Source of the DNA: Zonotrichia leucophrys gambelii
Taxonomy: Eukaryota; Chordata; Aves; Passeriformes; Passerellidae
Reading direction: 5' to 3'
Assembly (NCBI RefSeq): GCF_028769735.1
Contig: NC_088169.1
Location: 40,834,729 to 40,898,728 of the forward strand
DNA: 64,000 bases
Both the position numbers and the translations under genes were made by a program. A model generated the notes under the pieces. That model did not search any database and had not been told where the DNA came from. It saw only the letters and a program-made list of their open reading frames with translations. Below are positions 55,061-64,000 of the stretch, piece by piece. Every line of letters starts with the position of its first letter. The first letter of the stretch is position 1.

Positions 55061-58000
55061 TTGCGGGCAGGGCTGGAGAATGATTTTAAGCTGACTGAAA
55101 ACTCAGAAGGGCCATAAGTGAAGATGAAATATAAAAGCAGACATGCTTTCTAGTGTGAAGTGCACTCCTGTAAATGTCCTCAGAGCTCAGCTGTGTGGAT
55201 TAGGTTTGTACAGCTTGTTACACATTCTGGAGGGCCTTTTGGATGTCTTCTTGAAATAGGCATGGTTTTCCTGCCTTTTTATCACTTGTAAACAGGTTTG
55301 TATCAACTTCAGTAACATTGATGTCTGCTTCCCATGCATAAGCAAATAAATGTATTTGCTTTCATCTTGACTTGTCTTAACAGTGATTTCACCATAAATC
55401 TGTAGTAGGATTGTTAACTAAAGAATACAGTATCTAATGGGGGTTGGTAAGATAATGTAAACCACAGGATATGGAAAATCATTTTCTTACTCCTGCTGGT
55501 TTTTGCATCTGTAGATGCAGGGAGTGGATTGTTATATAAAAACTGCCTAGTTGTCTTTGAGAAAGAGCAAGGTGTATGAAATTTGCCTAAGACCTGAAAA
55601 ACAGTTGTCAAATTATCTTTGGAGTAGCAGTGATGAACATGAGATTCCAGTAGAGCTCTCTTGGAAAGGAAAGGCAGGGAAGGCAGGAATGACCTGATGC
55701 AGTTCATTAGTGCAAGCCAAGTGAGAGTGTCTCTCTGTGAGTGTATGTGTGTCTGTTTCTGTTCCTGTGTGTGTAATGATCAATAAATTTAGTAGTGTAA
55801 TGCTCTAGGAATACCATTTGAATACATTTCACCCTGATATTCAGAGCATAGAAAGGAGCACCTATACTGGGTTCAGAAGAACCTGCTGGTAAACTCAGCA
55901 GATTAATGATGTTCCATGTCAAATCCTGACAGTTTGGGGAAGGCAGATTTAAAACTGCACCTAGGTAAAAAGCAGTTAATATATTGGAGAGAGTCCCAAG
56001 CAAACAAAGTTGTCACTAATGCAATGTGATCAGAATCTGCCACATCAGGTGCTCGTTCCCACTCAGGACAAGTTTGAAGCTTGGGAAGCAGCCAGAAACT
56101 ATACCAAAGAAGCACTAAAGAGGGTTTGAACAAGCACCTGAGGAGAGCTTAAATAGATACAGCCACCAAGCAGCCAGCAGCAATGTTGGTATTGCTGAAT
56201 ATTGCCTGATTCCCACAGTCTGTTTAAAAAACAACATCAAAAAAGACAGGAGAAAGTGCACCAGCAGAAATCAGAATAATTACCTTGACCTCTTCTAAAC
56301 ACTTCAGGTCCAAGATGTGTGTTCAACTGTAGTTTATCCAATGAAATTTTATTGCCGTTTTAAAACTTGGACAGACCCTGAAATTGTAAATTCAAGTCTT
56401 TGATAAGCAGAATCTTTTGTTTAGTATTTATTAAACTTTACAGCTCTGCATACAAATGGATTATAAAGAGAGGGAGAGCTAGAAAACTGTTTATTATACC
56501 CGAGGAATGCTATAATGTTTCTTATAGAATAGTAGGAGATGTGAAATGACAAAATAGGAAAGGCATCTCAGATTCTTGTGAAATACTTTCTGATGCTGTT
56601 CTGTGGGTGAAGGGTTTGACATGTCTGTGTTTCAACATTCAGAAGCAAAGAATGAGGTGATGATAAAAAAAGATGCAGAAAAGAAAATACAGCAAAATAA
56701 ATTCAAACGTATTTGTAAAGCACAATAACAGGTCAACTTTGTCATATGAGGAGATCTACCATAAGTTTAAAGTGACTGTTGATGGTCTATATGGATTCCA
56801 TATACTCTACATATCACAAAAAAGTGCAACCATGACAGCCTCAGAGGCCAGAGAAGAGTTAGAAAGTGCATGAGGGCAGATTTCCAGGAAACGTCAAGAG
56901 AACAGAGTAAGTTGATGTCAGTGGGAAGCTATGCTCTAGCGGGGGCTGTTTGAAGTTATCTTGGCAGAGCAAGCTCTCTGCAAAGAGCAGGCAGTGTCTG
57001 AAAATTGCTCTGGCCAATGTGTGGGGTGAGGCAAAGAATTACAATGCTGTCAGCAATGCCTATCAGTAGTGGATTATAGTTTGCACAAATTGTTCATCTG
57101 TTCATCTATTTTGTGTGCTCGGAGCTCACAAAGGGCCTAGGTCAGTTCCTGTGCCTAAAGCATGGGGAGGGGATGTCTGTAACTATAAAGGGTGCTGGGG
57201 GAGATGCTGCTCTTTCAATTCTGCTCCAAGAAATCCTGACCTGTGGCTTCTTACTGGTTTTCTGTGTTGGTAAGGCAGAGCTGGGAGGCGATACAACAGT
57301 GTCTAGCCACAAGCTGAGGGGTCTGCTAGGCTGGGGAGCAGACTGGGAGTCTGGACAATAGCTATCAACCACTAATGAGATCCAGTATTCTTGGGTGGGA
57401 ACTTTCTGAAGCCATTGAAATGGTTAATAAGCTTAATTACAAGGCAGGAAAGCTCCACATGCAGGTTATTCTGTAGGTCCTACACACTGCAGGCTTGAAA
57501 AGCTCTTGTTGTGAAGAAGCTTTGAACATCCTGTAGAGCTGCAAAGAGGCATCTCATACTTCCCTTCTCCCAGTTCTTCTCACTGAAGTCAGATATCCCT
57601 TAGAGGACATCAAACTGAGGAACTGACATGAAATTTTGCTAGTCCCAGAAAGGAGAATGTCTTGTGTATTTGTCTAGGAGTATTTTCTGAACACATATAC
57701 CTGTTAAAAAGTTCACTCTAACCTCACTAGAGACCACCAGACAGCGCAGAATAATGAAGTGTAAAGGGCTGGGATAACCTGTGGAGATAAGTGACTTCTT
57801 GAACAGGGCTCTGTCCCAGGTCATTTTACCAAAGAGTGATACAGTGGAAGAAGTAGGAGACAAGGCTTTTGTGTGGATTACAGATAATACTGCACTGAGG
57901 CTGTGCCTGCTGTGTCAGAAGACAAGGCAGATAATTTACTGAGCAGCCTGAGCAATGCTAAGTTGTACAACCTGCCAAGCTTCACAAAGCTGCACATGCA

Positions 58001-61000
58001 CTTACAAAAATAGTAGTTTACATGGATCATGAATGTAGGCCTTTGAGTTCCAGACAATTACTGATTTTGTTAATTTAGGAGGCAACTTTCTGACACTTAA
58101 AAACCCAGTAGAACTGCATTATTTGACGTATTGATAACACAGACGCTGAGAAAAGTGGAAAACCTGTGGGGTTTGAATTGAAAAAAATGGATAAATTATG
58201 AAAAAATTATACACTTTTAGTCATTAACAGCAAGAAGGAGTGGGGAGAGATGTTACAGCTCTCTGAGAGATAATATAAAGACACAGGGAATTAGCTTGTA
58301 CAAAAAAACCCCCAAAAACCACAAAAACACCACCAAAAACAAACAAACAAACAAACAAACAAACAAGCAAAAGAAAAACTCAAAAAAAAACCAGCAAGAA
58401 AAAAATAGACCATTCACAGAGTTTCTTTCTTAGAATGGAATTCAATGTTATAGAATTCAATTATTACGGGAGATTTGTAGATGGCTTCAGTGGTATTGTT
58501 GCTTTTATTAAGGCAGTTTGTCAAAAGCATTCATCTGACAAGGCAATCTGAACATAAGCTCTGAGCAGATTAAAGAAGCTTTCTGACCCTCACTGTACTA
58601 GCCTGGAAAGGAGCAGGAAAATGCATGAATGATCCTGTCAGTGCTTCAGATGCAGGTCTATGGAGGATGCTTTTCCTGAGATGGAAAGGGAGTATTGCAT
58701 TTAAAACCAAGATATGAACAGAATTACTCCAGAATGAGTACATTGCCACTGTGTGGGCTATTAGGTGAAATACCATTTCCTCACTCACAAATTCAGTGTC
58801 TGCAGGGAATAAATAGCAGTGACATTTTTGTAAATGTCTCATATTATTAATGGTAAATGTTCTTTATCCCTAATGGGAAAAACTTGATAACATTAAAATG
58901 AATTCAGTATGAAAGTGTAGTTTTGAATGAGTGAATGTTGGCAGGTCTGGTTACATATTTATTACTTTGGCAAGTCCCTCTGCTCCAAGCCTGTTGCCAA
59001 GCTGTGAGGAAATAGACAGATTCTCAACCATTTTCAGAACTTTCTATTAGTTACTCAATAACATTTTTTATTGTATAGCATGTTTTATGAGCACACAGAA
59101 TGATAGTAAAGTCATATTTTCTCTGAAGCAATGAACAAGGTGCTGTGGAATACCTGCTGAGCTCCCACAAAAAAATTTGCTGCTCCTACTGAAAAATTGA
59201 AAGCTGTCTGCTATATTAAGATGGTAAAAGCCTCTTTGCTCTCAGCTGGTTTGGCATTTCACCAGGTATTATTCAGAAATAATGTAAAATCATGGAAACC
59301 ACTGTGGAAATGCCATACTGCTATATCTAGTTCATCTTGTTAGAATTCAAGATTGCTGCTCCCTCTGGAGCTGATTCTGCCTTAATGTTGCATACCTTCC
59401 TTTCTCCTTCCAGCTTCCATGCGTATGGGAGAAAAGAGATGCTCAAATAGTCACAATTCAACAATTCATTTTGCTATATTGGTAGAAAAATAGCCCTTTC
59501 AGCAGGAATCAAATTTTCAATTGTTTGTGCATTAGACAGAGTGTCAATTGATTTGGCATATCAGTTGGCTTATAACTGGCAAATCCATTGGAAGGAAGCA
59601 CATAATTATAATGAAGTGCATTTCCAAATTACAAAGACTGATGTGTCCAAACATGAGTTGAATGTCAAATTTCATTTATTCTATGGCTTAACTCATAAAT
59701 CACTTGCTAAAATTTTGCATATAATATCCTGCATTTGTGACATCTTTATAACAGCTTACCTACTGTTGACCTGGTTCAACACACCTCTGAAAGAACACAT
59801 TCAGATCTTCAGATTAAAGAAAAGGTCAATTGCAAATTTAATAGAGATAGTTTTAATAAGAGACTAAGAAAAACATGAAAATGTGACTCATTGTAAAGGA
59901 ACTGTTAAATAATCCATACAGGGGAAAAAAAAAGACATTAAATTCAGTCAGTCATAATCTTTGGTAAGTAAAAGGAAGGACATCTGGAGACAAGACAGGT
60001 AGAAAATTAGGTTTGACCTGGTAAAAGAATAGAGTGGCAAAACCACCAATGTAGTTTAGGGTTGCTCAAGCATGGGGAGATGCTCCTTGCTATGCAAACA
60101 TCACCTCTTATGATCAGAGCAAAGTGGCAAGCACAAGTGCAGATTACAAGTTGTGCATGTGGCATTTCCATCCCCTTTGATGAAAACTGAATGTGCTTAT
60201 CACAGGAAAGGCTCTAACCTAGAATTTGGAGTCTGGGAGGATGCATTTAAAAGGAAAAGCTAGAAGCGATAATCAGCAATTACCATTATAGATTCTGCAA
60301 ACACAAATTACACTGTTGAGAGTGATATGAATTATTACATGTCTTTACAAATGAGCTAAATTAAGGAGGGAAAAATCCTTTGGCTATGTTTTTGGAAAAT
60401 TTTGCTTGTACTTCCTTGATCATATGAGGTCACATGTAAGTAATTGCAGAAATGGAAAAAAGATTTCCAAAATATGTCTTTGCACAGGAAATACAGGTAT
60501 TTTCCAAATTCTAAGTGCTTGGCTTTGTAAATTTAAATATTTTTTAAATTTTATACATTTAAATATTATTTAAAAAAGGTAATAAAAGCACCTATCTTAT
60601 AGGATTAAAACAGAACATTGCAAATTCATGGTATTCCCTCAGGCCTGGCTTTCCAGTGAGTAAGTATCTGAACTTGTCTTTTTGTACTTCTCAGATACTA
60701 CAGATTGGTTCCAGGGGTTAATCTGGGCAAAGTCTGCTCAGATGTGGTCCTGCAGAATAAAAATCCATCTCAACAGTGGCCCACAGGATTCTCACTTTAA
60801 TCAATGTTTTGCTGAAATGTTCTTGGAAAAGTTTCTAACAATTCTCTATTCAGCACGCGTAAACTGTGATTTTTTTTCTTTGAAGGTTGAGCAATATTTT
60901 GAGAGTGTGCTAACTTAAAGTTACTTTTTCCAGGGACATTTTATGTCACCAAAATATTCTTCAGTTCAAATTTCAAGGCCTTTCAACAAGGCATGTCTCA

Positions 61001-61719
61001 AAGAAAAGCTTGTAAAAGTTTCTTGATGTGAGAAAATGAAAACACCATCCCTTAGTTCCATTCTTGGGAATGCCTAACGGCTCTGCTTGAAATCAAAATG
61101 TTTGATACAAACATGGCAAGTTTTAGTCCAGGTTCTAGAGTTCAATAAAATTTAAGCAGTAGTTGGGGTACCAGCTGTGTTTATCTCATGCTTTAATTAC
61201 TTTCTTATTTATAAGTTATGTTGTTCTCTCATCTCAAATAGTTGTGATATCTTCCAGCTATTAAATTGCATTCTTGACTGTAGCTCCTGGGGTCTGTTAG
61301 ACATAGAGTACAAAGTGGCATTGATTCTTCTCCCTTGTTTTTCATTATCCTGTAGAAACTGAAAGTTGTTCCCTAAGAAGAATGAAGGTCAAATTGTTTA
61401 ATTAAAAGAAGATTTGATTTTTTTAAAATAGGGATGGAGACTGAGAACAGTCTGCAAGATATATTGAGCTCCAAAGAGTTTCAGTTTAATCTAGTTTAAT
61501 TTAGTTTTAATTGCCCTGAATACCAAACTTATCTAAGAAGTCTAGGAAGTCCTTTGTTTTTCTTTTTGTCTCTTCCAGCTTTCTAACATTACATTTCTCT
61601 AGCTGTCTTTCATCAAATAAATCTTACATAAGCTATCTGTAATTCAGGTATCTCCATTCTTTGTGCCCTCACCGAATTTATTTGTTTGGAGCCTGTGATT
61701 CTTTTCTATGCCAAAGATA
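55061..61719. other. Intergenic upstream of IPO5, no supported gene
   Basis: AT-rich DNA with the A/C tract at 58298-58400 and a TG-rich patch at 55730-55775. In mammals the next gene on this side is RAP2A, but no RAP2A coding sequence is present. The 59500-59870 part has few homopolymers and TAAT-type motifs and may be a conserved noncoding element. Confidence 0.6.
58298..58400 (+). repeat. A-rich tract with (CAAA)n
   Basis: Includes about seven tandem caaa units near 58340-58368 inside an A/C-only stretch, similar in style to the tract at 6296-6410. Confidence 0.85.
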
Positions 61720-62440
61720 AGGTGGAGAGGTGATTGAGAGCAGCCCTGCAGAGAAAGATTTGGGGTTGGTGGTTGATGAAAAACTCAGCATAAACCAGCA
61801 GTGTGAGCCCACAGCCCAGAAAGACAATTAAATCCTGGGCTGCATCAAAACCAGCATGGCACATGGGTTGAAGGAGGTGATTCTCCCCCTCTGCTCTGCT
61901 CCTGTGAGACTTCCCCTGGAGCACTGCATCCAGCTCCAGTACCACCAGCACAGGAAGGACCTGGAACTGGTGGAGCAAGTCCAGAGAAGGGCCACAAGGT
62001 GGGTGAGAGGGCTGGAGCATCTCCCCTGTTGAAGACAGGCTGAGGAAGTCGAGGCTGTTCAGCCTGGAGAAGAGAAGGTTGTGTGGAGACCTCATAGCAG
62101 CCTTCCAGTTTCTGAAGGGAGCCTGCGGGGAAGCCAAGAGGGACTCTTTGTCAGGAACTGTGCTGATAGGACAAGGAGTAATGGCTGCAAAATGAAAGAG
62201 GGGAAATTTAGGTTAGATATCAGAAAGAATTTTTTTACTGTGAGGATGGTGAGATGCTGGAGCAAGCTGCCCATGGAGGTTGTGGATGCCTCAACCATAT
62301 ATAATATTCAAAGCCAGGCTGGATTAAGCCTTGAGAAGCCTGGTCTAGTGGGAGATGTGCCTGCCCATGGCAGGGGAGGCTGGAACTAGATGATCTTTAA
62401 AGTCCATTTCAACCCCTTAATATTCTATGATTCTGTATCA
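61720..62440 (+). mobile_element. CR1 LINE 3' end fragment with terminal repeat
   Basis: Contains the CR1 ORF2 C-terminal region (frames read LVVDEKLS and RRATRWVRGLEHLP) with stops and frameshifts, then the 3' UTR ending ttctatgattctgta, the typical CR1 terminus. It is 5'-truncated and dead. Confidence 0.9.
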
Positions 62441-62539
62441 AAATTTGAACAATATGTTTTTAGATCATCTATGGTATTGGGGAAGAAATGCATTCTAATT
62501 GGGCCAGGGAAAATCTCCGTCCTTTATTGGATGCTGAAG

Positions 62540-64000
62540 GATCATTGTAACCAAGGCTGAGGAAAAGGAAAAGGCTGAGGTACTTAATACCTTCTTTGCC
62601 TCAGTCTTTAAGAGAAGGACTGGTTTTCCTCAGGACAGGCAGCCCCTGAGCTGAGAGTCAGGGACAGAGAGCAGAACAGAGCCCCTGCAGTCCAGGAGGA
62701 AGCAGTGAGTGCCCTGCTCTGCCACTGAGACACTCACAGCTCCGTGGGGCTGATGGGATCCATTCCAGGGTACTGAGGGAGCTGCTGGAAGAGCTCACCA
62801 AGCCACCCTCAACCACTGATCACCAGCCCTGGTTAACTGAGCCTGTCCCAGGTGACTGGAGGTTGGCCAATGTGACACTCACAGGAAGGGTCAGAAGGAG
62901 GATTTGCACCTGCCAACCTGACCTTGGGGCTGGGGAAGGTTATGGAACAGAGTGTACTGAGTGCAGTCACACAGAATGGACAGCACAACCCGGGATCAGG
63001 CCCAGCCAGAATGGGTTGAGGAAAGGCAGGTCCTGCTTGACCAACCTGGTCTCCTTCTATGGCCAGGTGACCCGCCTAGTGGGTGAGGGAAAGGTTGTGG
63101 ATAATGCCTACCTGGACTATCGTAAAATCTTTGGAACTGTCTCCCACAGCATTTTCCTGGAAAAGCTGGCCACCCACAGCTTGGACAGGAGCACTCTTGC
63201 TGGGTTAAGAACTCTCTGGATGGCCAGGCCTGGAGAGTGGTGGGAGAATGGAGTTAGATCCATTGGGCAAGTGATCACCAGTGGAGTTCCCAGGGCTCAG
63301 TATTGGCCCAGTAAAGATACTTTGTGTCTTTAATGGTGAACTAAATGAGAGGGTGGAGTGTATCCTCAGTGAGTTTGCAGATGACACTAAGTCAGGCAGG
63401 AATGCCTATATGTGGGAGGATAGGAAGGCTCTGCAGAGGGATCTGGGCATATTAAATTGATGGGCTGAGGTCAGAGGTGTGAGATTCAATAGGGTCAAGT
63501 GCTGGGTCCTGTACTTGGGTCACAACAACCCCACACAGTGCTACATGCTGGGACAGTGGCTGGAAAACTGCCAGGTGGAAAAGGACCTGGGTGTGCGGGT
63601 CAACAGCCAAGGAACACGAGCCAGCCTGTGCTCGAGAAGGCAGATGTCATCCTGGCTTGTATCAAACCTCCTGTGGCCAGCAGGACCAGGGCAGTGATGG
63701 TCCCCCTGGATCAGCACTGGTGAGGCCACACCTCGAGCTCTGTGTCCAGTTCTGGGCCCCTCACTACAAGAGGGACATCAAGGAGCTGGAGTGAGTCCAG
63801 AGGACTCCAAAGGAATGGAGCTGGAGAAGGGTTCTGAGGGGAAGTCTTATGAGGAGTGGCTGAGGGAGCTGGGGGTGTTTAGCCTAGAGAAAAAGAGGAG
63901 GAGTGACCAGGGGAGACCTGGTCCCTCTCTACCACTACCTGGAAGAAGGGAGTAGCCAAGTGGGGATTGGTCTGTTCTCCCAGGCAGCAAGTGACAGAAC
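62540..64000 (+). mobile_element. CR1 LINE ORF2 fragment running off the window
   Basis: Begins in endonuclease/RT linker text (aaggaaaaggctgaggtact, ttctttgcctcagtcttta). It continues through the reverse transcriptase, with SCLTNLVSFYGQVT and YLDYRKIFGTVSHS at 63030-63150, and an intact FADD catalytic box at 63374-63385 in a shifted frame. After that come the thumb (KDLGVRVN) and C-terminal region ([14 protein letters not shown]). Several frameshifts make it non-functional. The 3' end is beyond 64000. Confidence 0.9.

Noticed and set aside
54752..55117. Open frames of repeated KEGR or WMDG units
   Set aside because: Direct translation of the tetranucleotide microsatellite.
53780..61719. A divergent gene sharing the IPO5 promoter
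   Set aside because: No splice-donor-bearing first exon or coding exon was found on the plus strand beyond the CpG island; a noncoding divergent transcript cannot be excluded.

Overview
This is vertebrate nuclear DNA and almost certainly a bird. It contains several CR1 LINE fragments with bird-type 3' ends, a long-terminal-repeat fragment of a kind I know from songbird genomes, low gene density, and one intron-rich housekeeping gene behind a CpG-island promoter. I infer a passerine from the LTR, with modest confidence.

The window is dominated by one gene on the minus strand, IPO5 (importin-5, also called RanBP5 or karyopherin beta-3). Twenty-six coding exons run from the ATG at 53229 to the stop codon at 11326. 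Joined, they give 3288 nt (1095 residues plus stop). Every junction keeps the frame and the protein is collinear with the human protein of about 1097 residues, so the coding region looks complete and functional. It encodes a HEAT-repeat nuclear import receptor. Of its 25 coding-region introns, 23 are ordinary GT-AG. Intron 18 (24120-24599) is AT-AC with U12-type signals, and intron 12 (27430-27521) is GC-AG. Exon 23 is a small internal CpG island with about 93% G/C at third codon positions, against 36-39% in its two neighbouring exons.

Layout. 1-6806: intergenic DNA with no gene I can support. 6807-7195: LTR fragment. 7196-11325: DNA downstream of IPO5, probably including its 3' UTR, with several candidate poly(A) signals. 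11326-53229: IPO5, with CR1 insertions in introns 21 and 1. 52500-53780: CpG island covering the start of intron 1, exon 1 and the promoter, with five same-orientation CCAAT boxes, GC boxes and two TGACGTC sites. 53821-54485: CR1 copy abutting the promoter. 54607-55060: a CAGCTG cluster and a long TGGA/GGAA/GGGA microsatellite. 55061-61719: intergenic. 61720-64000: two CR1 copies in the same orientation, the second running off the window.

I saw no bacterial, phage or CRISPR-like system and no tRNA or rRNA gene. The points most worth a second look are the U12-type intron, the GC-rich exon 23, the promoter architecture with its adjoining microsatellite, and a few exon-like open segments on the minus strand downstream of IPO5.
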